A stretch of 22,194 bases of DNA from an uncultured Oscillibacter sp. (GCF_900546705.1 NZ_URDP01000030.1:1-22194); one strand, 5' to 3'; counted from the stretch's first letter, positions 13,329 through 20,731 are shown. Numbers and translations: made by a program. The notes: generated by a model not told the origin, from the letters alone.

Positions 13329-13574
13329 ATGGACTACCGGAAGAGCTACATCCTCATGTGGGTGCTGTTTGCCGCGGGAATCATCGTGGGCGGACTTTTG
13401 ACGGCATTGACAGGAAATGATGTACTGGGCTGGGGGGTAGGCGTCCTGCTGCTGGCGGCAGGGCTTGTGCAGACGCTGCTGTTTTTCCACTGCCCACACT
13501 GCGGCGCCCGGTGGGATACCCGGGGCGGCATCCCCGACTATTGTCCCAAGTGCGGGAAGAAGATCAAGGACTAA
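13329..13574 (+). CDS. Small membrane protein with C-terminal zinc ribbon
   Basis: An 81-residue protein not matched to a named family. It has two hydrophobic segments, about residues 8-27 and 33-53, joined by a short loop. A four-cysteine zinc ribbon follows: Cys55/Cys58 in CPHCG and Cys72/Cys75 in CPKCG. The ribbon would probably lie on the cytoplasmic side. It starts 22 bp after the WapI-like gene behind AAAGGAGGG and is the last gene of the operon; its TAA overlaps the bidirectional terminator. The function is unknown. Zinc-ribbon membrane proteins often act as small adaptors or sensors, but nothing here shows that. Confidence 0.75.
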   Translation: MDYRKSYILMWVLFAAGIIVGGLLTALTGNDVLGWGVGVLLLAAGLVQTLLFFHCPHCGARWDTRGGIPDYCPKCGKKIKD

Positions 13575-13608
13575 AAAAGAAGCCTGCCAGGCGGCAGGCT
13601 TCTTTTTT
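13573..13608. terminator. Bidirectional terminator between convergent operons
   Basis: A perfect 16-bp stem (13573-13588 with 13593-13608), loop AGGC, with an A-run on one arm and a T-run on the other. It serves the zinc-ribbon gene on the plus strand and pckA on the minus strand. Confidence 0.9.
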
Positions 13609-13633
13609 ATGCTTTTTAAGGAAATGCCGCAGA

Positions 13634-15322
13634 TTACAGGCTGTTGGCCTGGTCCACCACCTTGGAGATGGCCTCGGCGGCATCGGCGGGCAGGGCATTG
13701 AAGCCGCCCTCGGCGGTGTCGAGGCCCTGGACGTAGGCCAGGCGGTCGGCCATGCGGGCCTTCAGCTGGGCAACATACGCCTTGTCGGAAAGGTCCGGCA
13801 CAAAGCCCTCCCAGGGCAGGATCTCGATGTCGGAGAAGGGGCCCCAGGGCTCAAACTTGGCACGGCCCTCCACGATGGCCTCCAGAATGCCCAGGGTATC
13901 CTCCTTCTGCACCTTCTTGCCCATGAAGTCGCCGGTGTTGATGATGTAGCAGGCCACATGCTTCTCTGCCACCAGCTTTTTGAACTTCTCATAGTCATTG
14001 GCCAGAGGGTAGGTACGGAAGGGGTTGGCATAGGGCTCCACCACCAGGGCATTGGGGTCCACCCCCGCTTTCAGCCGCTCGGCGTTGGAGCGCTTGGTGG
14101 CAAGGGTAGCGCCCATGACGGAGGCCAGGGAGGCGCCCTTGAGGCGTACCACCGGGGGAATGGTGGGGTCCTTCATGATCCAGAAGATGGCGTTGACGGG
14201 GGCGTCGATTTTATCCACCCGGTTGGGGGACCACAGTTTGGACTTGATGGCCCGGCCGTTGCCGTTGCGGATATCCTCGGTAACGCAGACGATCTTCCCG
14301 TCCGCGTCCATGGTGGCGGAGCAGTTCTGCACGGTCACCAGGTATTTGTTGTCCGGCGCGTCCACGGGATAGTCGGAGGTCTTGTCGAAATAGGTGGGCT
14401 CCAGGGCGATGGAGGCGCAGGTATCCGTATTGATGATGAAGGAGTCGTCGTGGAGCACCTTGATGTCCGGGTACTTGCCGCCGTGGCGGGCGTGGGTCAG
14501 GGTGGACTTGCCGGAGCCGCTGAGGCCGAACACGGCAGAGACGAAGTGGCTGCCGTCGGCGAGGGTGTACTCCTTCTGGCCGCCGTGACAGGAGGCGTAG
14601 CCGTTGCGGTTGGCAATGGCCCAGGCCAATGTCAGCGTGCCCTTCTTGTGCTCGCCGAAATAGCGCATGCCCAGAATGGCGGCACAGTTGGAGTCGGTGT
14701 TGAAATAGCACAGGCACTTGGGATCGCACACGGCTTCCTGTCCCGGGGCACCGGCCCACTGGGGATCGGAGAAGATGTAAATATCCGGCTCCATGCCGCC
14801 GCCGATGGGGCGGGAGGACTTATACATGCGGGTGTACTCGTCGGACAGGTACTGGAAGTTCAGCATCCAGTTATAGAGAATGTTTTCCTCTCCCTCGGGA
14901 ATGAGCAGATGGGCCTTGACCATGAACTCCGGGTCCAGGCCAATGTAGACCTCTGCGTGGTACAGGGTTTTCCACCGGGTATCGTACACAGCGTCCATGA
15001 GGATCTTGTCCAGCGCGGCGCAGTCCACCCCTTCCTTGCCGGCGATGCGCCGGGCGGGAGCATAGCGGCCGGTGATGGAGCCGTCGTTAAAGAGCAGCAC
15101 CTTGGCATCGCGTTCCAGGCCAAACTCCTCGCCCCGGTAGACAGGCATATCCGTCACCACGGTGCCGGGGGAGTTTTTGGCCAGCTCATAAGCCTGGCGC
15201 AGCGTGTTGACTTTAATCACATTGTTGCCGTAAAACGGCGCTTCGATGATGGAGCGGGTTTTGGAAAAACCGATCTTCCCCGCGCCGATTTCGTCTCTGG
15301 AATAATAGGCTTTGGTGGACAT
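13634..15322 (-). CDS. pckA: Phosphoenolpyruvate carboxykinase (ATP)
   Basis: A 562-residue ATP-type PEP carboxykinase, interconverting oxaloacetate plus ATP with PEP, CO2 and ADP. The kinase-1 P-loop is GLSGSGKST at residues 266-274 (Lys272), followed by the metal-binding kinase-2 segment VLHDDSF (289-295). The conserved GRYAPARR near residue 85 fits the substrate site. I start at the ATG at 15322: AGGAGG lies 7 nt upstream, and the GTG six bases earlier overlaps that site. In fermentative anaerobes the enzyme often runs in the carboxylating, ATP-forming direction toward oxaloacetate, though gluconeogenesis from amino acids also fits the surrounding catabolic genes. It lies 72 bp downstream of ksgA but has its own promoter in that gap. 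Confidence 0.95.
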   Translation of the reverse strand: MSTKAYYSRDEIGAGKIGFSKTRSIIEAPFYGNNVIKVNTLRQAYELAKNSPGTVVTDMPVYRGEEFGLERDAKVLLFNDGSITGRYAPARRIAGKEGVDCAALDKILMDAVYDTRWKTLYHAEVYIGLDPEFMVKAHLLIPEGEENILYNWMLNFQYLSDEYTRMYKSSRPIGGGMEPDIYIFSDPQWAGAPGQEAVCDPKCLCYFNTDSNCAAILGMRYFGEHKKGTLTLAWAIANRNGYASCHGGQKEYTLADGSHFVSAVFGLSGSGKSTLTHARHGGKYPDIKVLHDDSFIINTDTCASIALEPTYFDKTSDYPVDAPDNKYLVTVQNCSATMDADGKIVCVTEDIRNGNGRAIKSKLWSPNRVDKIDAPVNAIFWIMKDPTIPPVVRLKGASLASVMGATLATKRSNAERLKAGVDPNALVVEPYANPFRTYPLANDYEKFKKLVAEKHVACYIINTGDFMGKKVQKEDTLGILEAIVEGRAKFEPWGPFSDIEILPWEGFVPDLSDKAYVAQLKARMADRLAYVQGLDTAEGGFNALPADAAEAISKVVDQANSL

Positions 15323-15356
15323 GGACACTCCTCCTGTGATTTGATATTTGAATCAT

Positions 15357-15385
15357 ATTATACTGTACCAGGGATTGGAAAACAA
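15357..15385 (-). promoter_or_regulatory. Promoter of pckA
   Basis: On the minus strand, TTGTTT (15385-15380), 17 nt and a perfect TATAAT (15362-15357). The -10 is strong and the -35 moderate, so an activator may assist. Confidence 0.6.
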
Positions 15386-15394
15386 GGAAAACCT

Positions 15395-16252
15395 TTACGT
15401 CGCCGCTTTCAGCGCACTTGCCAGCAAAGCAAAGTCGCGGAGCGTCAGCGCCTCGCCCCGGACGGTGGGGGGCAGGCCACAGCGCTCCATGGCGGACTGA
15501 ATCTGAGCACGGGAATACGCCGGCAGGGCGGCGGCGAGGCTGTTGGCGAGGGTCTTGCGCCGCAGCAAAAAAGCGCCCCGCATGACTTTGAAGAAGAACG
15601 CCTCGTCCTCCACCTCCACGGCGGGGCGGGAGCGGCGGACGCACCGGATCACGGCGGAGGTCACCTTCGGCGGGGGGAGGAAACGGTCGGCGGGCACATC
15701 AAAGAGGTATTCCGGCTCCATGTAATAGCGCAGGAACAGCGAAAAGGACCCGCCCTGGGCGGAGCCCTCCGGCGCACACAGACGCTGGGCCACCTCCTTT
15801 TGGATCATGACCGTGAAGCGCTCAAAGCATGGGGTCCCCACCAGCTTTTCCAGAATGGGGGTGGTGATGTTGTAGGGCAGGTTGGCGCACACCATGGGCG
15901 TGAGGCCCTGAAATTTCTCCGCTGCCAGGGCGGCAAGGTCCAGCCGCAGCACGTCGCCGGGGACGATCTCCACGTTATGGTAGGGGGCCATGGTTTCCGC
16001 CAGCACCGGCAGCAGGGAGGCGTCCAGTTCCACGGAGACCACCTTGCCCGCCCGCTGGGCAAGCTGGGCGGTCAGAGGCCCGATGCCCGGGCCGATCTCC
16101 AGCACGCCGCAGTGTTCGTCGGCGCCGGAGGCCGCTGCAATATCGTAGGGCACCTGGGGGTCAATGAGGAAATTCTGCCCCATGGACTTGGAAAAATGGA
16201 ACCCGTGCCGCCCCAGCAGGGCACGGATGGTATCGTAGTCACAAAGGTTCAT
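15395..16252 (-). CDS. ksgA: 16S rRNA dimethyladenosine transferase (KsgA/RsmA)
   Basis: A 285-residue SAM-dependent methyltransferase that dimethylates the two adjacent adenines in the 3' terminal hairpin of 16S rRNA during small-subunit maturation. Signatures are SKSMGQNFLID (residues 21-31), the SAM motif EIGPGIG (52-58), the acidic VELD loop (74-77) and the catalytic NLPYNITTP (124-132). The C-terminal domain with LPPPKVTSAVIRC is also present. Length is normal. The ATG at 16252 has a GGAAAGG site, slightly weak. It is divergent from the HAD gene. A possible minus-strand promoter TTTCCA-N17-TATACT lies at 16310-16282. Confidence 0.95.
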   Translation of the reverse strand: MNLCDYDTIRALLGRHGFHFSKSMGQNFLIDPQVPYDIAAASGADEHCGVLEIGPGIGPLTAQLAQRAGKVVSVELDASLLPVLAETMAPYHNVEIVPGDVLRLDLAALAAEKFQGLTPMVCANLPYNITTPILEKLVGTPCFERFTVMIQKEVAQRLCAPEGSAQGGSFSLFLRYYMEPEYLFDVPADRFLPPPKVTSAVIRCVRRSRPAVEVEDEAFFFKVMRGAFLLRRKTLANSLAAALPAYSRAQIQSAMERCGLPPTVRGEALTLRDFALLASALKAAT

Positions 16253-16281
16253 GGCTTTACCGCCTTTCCAGAAGTATATTC

Positions 16282-16310
16282 AGTATAGCAAAAAAAGTGC
16301 TGCTTGGAAA
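16282..16310 (-). promoter_or_regulatory. Candidate promoter of ksgA
   Basis: On the minus strand, TTTCCA (16310-16305), 17 nt and TATACT (16287-16282), 30 nt before the ATG. The -35 is four of six. Confidence 0.45.
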
Positions 16311-16325
16311 GTCCCGGCGCCGCGG

Positions 16326-16354
16326 TTGCAAAATCTACCCCGGGGCGATACAAT
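16326..16354 (+). promoter_or_regulatory. Promoter of the HAD phosphatase gene
   Basis: TTGCAA at 16326-16331, 17 nt, then TACAAT at 16349-16354. The likely start of transcription is only about 20 nt before the ATG. Confidence 0.65.
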
Positions 16355-16381
16355 GACCCTATCTCAGGAAGGGAGCCGACT

Positions 16382-17068
16382 ATGGTAAAGACGATTTTTT
16401 TCGACCTGGACAATACACTGCTGGATTTTGACCGGGCGGAGGCGGCGGCATTGCGCCGGGCGCTGACGGAGGCGGGAGCCCCGGCGGAGCCGGCGGTGCT
16501 GGAGCGGTACCACGAGATCAACCGCCGTCAGTGGGAGCTGCTGGAAGATGGCGTCCTCACCCGGGAGCAGGTGCTGGTGGGGCGGTTTGCCCTGCTTTTT
16601 GAGGAGTTGGGTCTGACACTGGACCCGGCGGAGACCTGCGAGCAGTACGAGACGTATCTGGGCCAGGGGCACTGGTTCATCCCCGGAGCGCCGGAGCTGC
16701 TGGAGACGCTTTTCCCCCGGTATGATCTGTATCTTGCCTCCAACGGGGCGGCCTCTGTGCAATACAGCCGCCTGAAAAGCGCGGACCTGGCCCGCTGGTT
16801 CAAAGGAATCTTCATCTCCCAGGAGCTGGGAGCCGACAAGCCCCGGCGGGAGTTTTTCGACCGGGCTTTTGCAACCATTCCGGACTTTTCCCGGGAAACG
16901 GCACTGATGGTGGGCGACAGCCTTACCTCCGACATCCGGGGCGGCCGCAACGCCGGCATCCGCACCTGCTGGTTCAGCCGCGGCGGTACGGCGCCCCGGC
17001 AGGACATCCGCCCGGACTACACCATCACCGATCTTGCCCAGCTGCCGCCGCTGCTGGAAACCCTGTAA
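16382..17068 (+). CDS. HAD-superfamily phosphatase, YjjG-type nucleotidase
   Basis: A 228-residue HAD hydrolase. The four HAD motifs are visible: FFDLDNTLLDF with nucleophile Asp8 and acid/base Asp10, ASNG with Ser120, Lys153 in ADKPRREFF, and GDSLTSDIRGG with Asp179 and Asp184. The helical cap between residues 20 and 100 and the wording of motif 4 match the YjjG group, which removes phosphate from non-canonical pyrimidine nucleotides (house-cleaning). I did not confirm the subgroup by alignment. The ATG at 16382 follows AGGAAGGGAG; the open frame extends upstream past the promoter, so the longer start is rejected. A strong hairpin follows the stop. Confidence 0.85.
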   Translation: MVKTIFFDLDNTLLDFDRAEAAALRRALTEAGAPAEPAVLERYHEINRRQWELLEDGVLTREQVLVGRFALLFEELGLTLDPAETCEQYETYLGQGHWFIPGAPELLETLFPRYDLYLASNGAASVQYSRLKSADLARWFKGIFISQELGADKPRREFFDRAFATIPDFSRETALMVGDSLTSDIRGGRNAGIRTCWFSRGGTAPRQDIRPDYTITDLAQLPPLLETL

Positions 17069-17104
17069 AAAAACTTCCCCGGCACCATTTTGGTGCCGGG
17101 GAAG
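17066..17104. terminator. Terminator between the HAD gene and the 3D-domain gene
   Basis: A 13-bp perfect stem (17074-17086 with 17092-17104) and loop ATTTT. The T-run lies on the minus strand (complement of 17067-17073), so it mainly ends the 3D-domain transcript. Confidence 0.85.
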
Positions 17105-17140
17105 AAACGTTATTACATGATTTCAAAGGAGAGAGGAAAC

Positions 17141-18172
17141 TCACTCCAGGATATAGACGGTGCAGCTGCGCCGTCCGAAGTTGATGCATTGCTGATAGGT
17201 GTCGTAATAAAGATCCACCTTGTTGCCCCGCACGCCGGTGTCTTCAGCGGTGGCCATGCCGTAGACCACGCTGCCGTCGCTGGCGACAATATACATCTTG
17301 GTGCCCAGGGGGATCACGCTCTTATCCACGGCGACCACGCCCTTGCGGACGGCAGTGCCGGTGGCGGTGCAGCCGTCTGCTCCGCCGTACCCGGAGGTAT
17401 AGGCAGTGGCGGTCATGGATTTGGCGGAAGAGAAGTTCAGCGTGGCGCCGGAGGAAAAGACCAGGGTGCCGCTGCCGTCGGCGTTCTTCTTCACGCTGGA
17501 AATACGGTCATTGGCCGTAACGGTGGTGGCGGCGGTGCCGTATTCGATGATCTCATTGACGGCGGTGCTGTCCAGCTCCTCCACAAAGTGGCGGGCAACC
17601 TGCTCACCGCCGGACCAGATGACCTCGTAGATGGCGGTGCGCTCGCCGTTGGAGCCGGTCTGCACCACCCGCTCGGTGCCCTTGGGCAGCTCGGGATTGG
17701 CAACCCGGACGGTCTCATAGGCCACAGTCTCCCGCACCTTGTCGTAGTAGGTCAGGGAATCGGACACCGTCAGCTCCACGCCGGGCCCGGACAGATCCAC
17801 GGCTACCATCTCCAGGGGCGCCGGCTCGATGTGCATCCGGCTCAGCAGAGCGGAGATGGTTTCCTTGCGGGACTGCACGGAGATGATGGAGCCCTGATGA
17901 TGAATGGTCACGGTCTGATCGGCGGCCAGCGTTACGTCGTAGCCCTGGCTGCTGGTGGAGACATAGACCAGCTGGGAAGAGAGGTCGGGCGTCTGCTCGG
18001 TGGTGTCATCCAGCACGATGGCCGCGTCATCCACACCGGTGAAGATGTAGAGGGCGGCGGCGTGCCCCATAGCGGCCCAGCTGACAAAGAACGTCATGGC
18101 CAGACCCGTGACGAACAAGCCCCGGCGTCTCCAGAAATCATGCAGTTTTTTCTGTCGGTTTTGACTGTTCAA
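17141..18172 (-). CDS. Membrane-anchored DUF348-G5-3D cell-wall protein (YabE/Rpf-like)
   Basis: A 343-residue exported protein: a basic N-terminus (RRRG), one hydrophobic anchor at about residues 18-40, a DUF348 repeat at about 77-118, a G5 domain at about 140-213 and a C-terminal 3D domain at about 253-343. The three aspartates that name the 3D domain are Asp283 (AVDKSVIPLG), Asp311 (ATAEDTG) and Asp320 (NKVDLYYD). This fold is related to MltA-type lytic transglycosylases, so peptidoglycan cleavage outside the membrane is expected. I start at the TTG at 18172: a perfect AGGAGG (18184-18179) lies 6 nt upstream, whereas the ATG at 18199 has only a weak AGGCGG. It is monocistronic, with a near-perfect promoter, and lies downstream of a WalR-type box. 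Confidence 0.85.
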   Translation of the reverse strand: MNSQNRQKKLHDFWRRRGLFVTGLAMTFFVSWAAMGHAAALYIFTGVDDAAIVLDDTTEQTPDLSSQLVYVSTSSQGYDVTLAADQTVTIHHQGSIISVQSRKETISALLSRMHIEPAPLEMVAVDLSGPGVELTVSDSLTYYDKVRETVAYETVRVANPELPKGTERVVQTGSNGERTAIYEVIWSGGEQVARHFVEELDSTAVNEIIEYGTAATTVTANDRISSVKKNADGSGTLVFSSGATLNFSSAKSMTATAYTSGYGGADGCTATGTAVRKGVVAVDKSVIPLGTKMYIVASDGSVVYGMATAEDTGVRGNKVDLYYDTYQQCINFGRRSCTVYILE

Positions 18173-18291
18173 AGTGTACCTCCTGAAAAGCTTCGGCATG
18201 GCCAACCGCCTGAAAAGAACGGCGGGCCCTGGGTTGTTTTTTTGAGAGAAAACAATTTGTAACTTTTGTTACCGATTGAAAAACTGGGGCT

Positions 18292-18320
18292 AGTATACAC
18301 CTGTGACCCACTTTTGTCAA
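18292..18320 (-). promoter_or_regulatory. Near-consensus promoter of the 3D-domain gene
   Basis: On the minus strand, TTGACA (18320-18315), exactly 17 nt and TATACT (18297-18292): 11 of 12 consensus positions. It gives a leader of about 110 nt. Confidence 0.8.
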
Positions 18321-18409
18321 GTTTTCCGGGAGAAGAAAGTGCAATGTTCCCCACTTTCGACGCTGAACGGCAAAAAGAAACCGGCAATATATGGAAATCA
18401 GAACAAAGG

Positions 18410-18426
18410 GTAACAAACCGGTAACA
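18410..18426 (-). promoter_or_regulatory. WalR (YycF)-type direct repeat box
   Basis: On the minus strand, TGTTAC-CGGTT-TGTTAC, which fits the WalR consensus TGTWAH-N5-TGTWAH at every defined position. It lies 89 bp upstream of the -35 of the near-consensus promoter. A second possible -10, TATATT (minus strand 18391-18386), is 18 nt from the box edge, so the box could replace a -35 there. A related pair, TGTAAC-N3-TGTTAC, lies at 18258-18272 on the plus strand but with the wrong spacing. Confidence 0.5.
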
Positions 18427-18618
18427 GCTTTCTGGAAAGTTATATTTCCGCATTTTTTTGTGGAGATACCGAACGAGTATTCTGATATTTAACAAATATA
18501 CGAATATTTTGTGCAATTTTTTGAGACGGGAAATCCGGCGGCGGAGCCGGGAGGAGACCCGCAGCGTTGCTCTGGGAAAAAACCTTTTGTTCTGTGAGGG
18601 AAAAACTCGGAAAAGTCC

Positions 18619-18646
18619 TTGACTTCCCGTGGGTCTATGATATGAT
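18619..18646 (+). promoter_or_regulatory. Promoter of the diaminopropionate ammonia-lyase gene
   Basis: TTGACT at 18619-18624, a 16-nt spacer and TATGAT at 18641-18646. The leader is about 50 nt. Confidence 0.65.
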
Positions 18647-18662
18647 GGAAGCAGAAAACTAA

Positions 18663-18691
18663 TAAAAATTTTGGTCATCTAAAAATTTTTA
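18663..18691 (+). promoter_or_regulatory. A/U-only hairpin abutting the ribosome binding site
   Basis: TAAAAATTTT (18663-18672) pairs perfectly with AAAATTTTTA (18682-18691) around a 9-nt loop. The last paired base is the first base of the AGGAGG site (18691-18696). CTAAAAATTTTTAG at 18679-18692 is in addition a 14-bp perfect palindrome. Confidence 0.5.
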
Positions 18692-18703
18692 GGAGGTCAG
18701 CTC

Positions 18704-19909
18704 ATGAACGAAATCATCAAATGGGCCGCCAACCGGATGCCAGCCAGCGCCGATCGGCAGCTTTCCGTCATGTCCACGGAAAACGTGGCCAAGGCCCGGG
18801 CCTTCCACCGCAGCTTCCCCCAGTACTCCGTCACGCCCCTGGCCAAGCTGGACGGCATGGCCGCAACACTGGGCCTTGGCGGCGTGTACGTCAAGGATGA
18901 GTCCTACCGTTTCGGCCTCAATGCCTTCAAGGTGCTGGGCGGCTCCTTTGCCATGGGGCGCTACATCGCCCAGCAGATGGGCCGGGATGTGGGAGAGATG
19001 ACCTATGACTATCTCACCAGCCCTGCCTTCCGCCAGGAGTTCGGCCAGGCCACGTTCTTCACCGCCACCGACGGCAATCATGGCCGCGGCGTTGCCTGGG
19101 CGGCCAACAAGCTGGGCCAGAAGGCTGTGGTGCACATGCCCAAGGGCTCCAGCCAGTCCCGCTTTGACAACATTGCCAAGGAGGGCGCCAAGGTCACCAT
19201 TGAAGAGGTGAACTACGACGACTGCGTCCGCATTGCCGCCGCCGAGGCTGCCCAGACGGAGCACGGCGTGGTGGTGCAGGACACGGCCTGGGAGGGCTAC
19301 GAGGAGATCCCCGCCTGGATCATGCAGGGCTACGGCACCATGGCCAACGAGGCTGCCGACCAGCTGCGTCAGGTGAGCGTGAACCGTCCCACCCATGTGT
19401 TTGTGCAGGCGGGCGTGGGCAGCCTGGCCGGCGCCGTGGTGGGCTACTTTGTCAACCGCTTCCCCGAGTGCCCCCCCAAGTTCGTGGTCATGGAGGCCCG
19501 GGCGGCGGACTGCTTGTACCAGGGCGCGGTGGCCGGCGACGGCGATCCCCGGAATGTGGGCGGCGACCTGCAGACCATCATGGCGGGTCTTGCCTGCGGG
19601 GAGCCCAACATCATCTCCTGGGATATCCTGCGTAACCATGTCTCCGCCTTTGTCTCCTGCCCAGACTGGGTCAGCGCCCGGGGCATGCGGATGCTGGGCG
19701 CACCGGTAAAAGGCGATCCCCGGGTCATCTCCGGCGAGTCCGGCGCCGTGGGCATGGGACTGCTCTCTTCCATCATGCAGGACGAGGAGTACAAGGAGCT
19801 TCGGGAGTATCTGGAGCTGGACCGGTCCAGCCAGGTGCTCATGTTCTCCACCGAGGGCGACACGGACCCCGACAAGTACAAAGAGATCGTCTGGAACGGC
19901 GAATACTGA
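18704..19909 (+). CDS. dpaL: Diaminopropionate ammonia-lyase
   Basis: A 401-residue fold-type II PLP enzyme (YgeX/DpaL), converting 2,3-diaminopropionate to pyruvate and two ammonia. The Schiff-base lysine is Lys76 in FGLNAFKVLGG (Lys77 in the E. coli enzyme). Asp123 in FTATDGNHGRG and Asp193 in VVQDTAWEGYEEIP match the catalytic Asp120 and Asp189. Length and the whole motif order fit the family closely. The ATG has a strong AGGAGG site 7 nt upstream, abutted by an A/U hairpin. It is monocistronic and convergent with trmD. Pyruvate and ammonia release fits the amino-acid-fermenting character of the window. In E. coli the homologue sits beside a peptidase gene (ygeY); the M20 peptidases here are about 8 kb away, so no operon link is claimed. 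Confidence 0.93.
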   Translation: MNEIIKWAANRMPASADRQLSVMSTENVAKARAFHRSFPQYSVTPLAKLDGMAATLGLGGVYVKDESYRFGLNAFKVLGGSFAMGRYIAQQMGRDVGEMTYDYLTSPAFRQEFGQATFFTATDGNHGRGVAWAANKLGQKAVVHMPKGSSQSRFDNIAKEGAKVTIEEVNYDDCVRIAAAEAAQTEHGVVVQDTAWEGYEEIPAWIMQGYGTMANEAADQLRQVSVNRPTHVFVQAGVGSLAGAVVGYFVNRFPECPPKFVVMEARAADCLYQGAVAGDGDPRNVGGDLQTIMAGLACGEPNIISWDILRNHVSAFVSCPDWVSARGMRMLGAPVKGDPRVISGESGAVGMGLLSSIMQDEEYKELREYLELDRSSQVLMFSTEGDTDPDKYKEIVWNGEY

Positions 19910-19910
19910 G

Positions 19911-19951
19911 CAATAAAAAAAGACGGAGCGTAAGCTCCGTCTTTTTTATTG
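19911..19951. terminator. Bidirectional terminator between dpaL and trmD
   Basis: GACGGAGC (19922-19929) pairs with GCTCCGTC (19934-19941) around GTAA, flanked by a 7-A run on one side and a 6-T run on the other. The trmD stop codon (19946-19948) lies inside it. Confidence 0.9.
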
Positions 19952-20731
19952 CGGTTCGGGATTGGATGTGTCTTTGTCCTCTTCTGCAATCTCCGCCTTG
20001 GCCTGTGCCAGAATCCTGCGCTCTGCCTTGGTGGTCAGCTGGCTTTCATCGAACCGGGCAAACAGGTCCGGACGGCGGCGCATGGTGCGCTTGTAGCTCT
20101 CCTTTTTCCGCCAAGCGGCCACTTTCCCGTGGTCCCCGGAGAGCAGGATCTCCGGCACCGCCCGGTCATGCCACACGGCGGGGCGGGAGTACTGGGGATA
20201 TTCCAGCAGACCGTTCCAGTGGGACTCCTCTTCAAAGCACTCCGGGTCCGGCAGTACGCCGGGCACCATACGGCACACGGCATCCGCCACCGCCATGGCG
20301 GGCAGCTCACCACCGGTGAGGACGAAGTCGCCCATGCTGATCTCCTCGTCCACGCACTCGTCCAGAAACCGCTGGTCCACGCCCTCGTAGTGGCCGCACA
20401 CCAAAATCAGGTGGTCGTAGCGGTCTTTCAGCTCCCGGGCCACGGTCTGGGTGAACGTGCGCCCGCAGGGGGAGAGGAAGATGGTCCGGCCGGGGCCGTA
20501 GGTCTCCACCACATGGGCCCAGCAGCGGTAGAGGGGGTCCGCCTGCATGACGGCGCCCCGGCCTCCGCCATAGGGATAGTCGTCCACCTGCATCTGCTTG
20601 TTGGTGGTAAACTCTCGGATCTGGTGGGCGCGGATGGTGATGTAGCCCCGCTCCTGGGCCCGGCCCAGGATACTCACGCCGGTATAGGCGGTCACCGCGT
20701 CGGGGAAGAGGGTGAGAATATCAATGTTCAT
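19946..20731 (-). CDS. trmD: tRNA (guanine-37-N1)-methyltransferase
   Basis: A 261-residue SPOUT methyltransferase that makes m1G37 next to the anticodon and so prevents frameshifting. Key segments are MNIDILTLFPD at the start, YPYGGGRGAVMQ (residues 52-63), and the trefoil-knot SAM site formed by CGHYEGVDQR (112-121) and SMGDFVLTGGELP (132-144). I start at the ATG at 20731, which gives the family N-terminus; an in-frame ATG at 20755 would add eight unrelated residues. The start codon overlaps the 3' end of rimM by 11 bp, so translation is coupled. The usual following gene in many bacteria, rplS, is absent; a convergent dpaL takes its place. Confidence 0.96.
   Translation of the reverse strand: MNIDILTLFPDAVTAYTGVSILGRAQERGYITIRAHQIREFTTNKQMQVDDYPYGGGRGAVMQADPLYRCWAHVVETYGPGRTIFLSPCGRTFTQTVARELKDRYDHLILVCGHYEGVDQRFLDECVDEEISMGDFVLTGGELPAMAVADAVCRMVPGVLPDPECFEEESHWNGLLEYPQYSRPAVWHDRAVPEILLSGDHGKVAAWRKKESYKRTMRRRPDLFARFDESQLTTKAERRILAQAKAEIAEEDKDTSNPEPQ

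Larger units (their letters stand above)
18173..18703. other. 531-bp AT-rich divergent intergenic region
   Basis: No convincing gene on either strand. It holds the promoter and roughly 110-nt leader of the 3D-domain gene, a GTAAC/GTTAC stem at 18260-18272, a WalR-type box at 18410-18426, a perfect ATATTT-AAC-AAATAT dyad at 18485-18499, a small stem CCGGC/GCCGG near 18535-18550, and the promoter and leader of the diaminopropionate ammonia-lyase gene. The leader of the 3D gene also has a GGCC/CCGCC stem near 18202-18227 just before the ribosome site. I do not recognise the c-di-AMP (ydaO/yuaA) riboswitch core in it. Confidence 0.7.

Noticed and set aside
12869..13574. A toxin-immunity or defence module around the WapI-like gene
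   Set aside because: No toxin, nuclease or secretion gene is adjacent, and the operon partners are a metabolic reductase and a small membrane protein.
13511..16288. A 925-codon open frame on the plus strand opposite pckA and ksgA
   Set aside because: It lies antisense to two certain genes, has low-complexity Gly/His/Val-rich composition, no ribosome site and no recognisable domain. Codon bias of GC-rich genes produces such open antisense frames.
18258..18272. A second WalR box at TGTAAC-TTT-TGTTAC
   Set aside because: The half sites fit, but the spacer is 3 nt rather than the required 5, and it lies downstream of the main transcription start. It may be only a leader hairpin.
18172..18300. 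A c-di-AMP (ydaO/yuaA) riboswitch before the 3D-domain gene, a frequent pairing in Firmicutes
   Set aside because: The leader is only about 110 nt and I could not match the conserved core. A covariance search would settle it.
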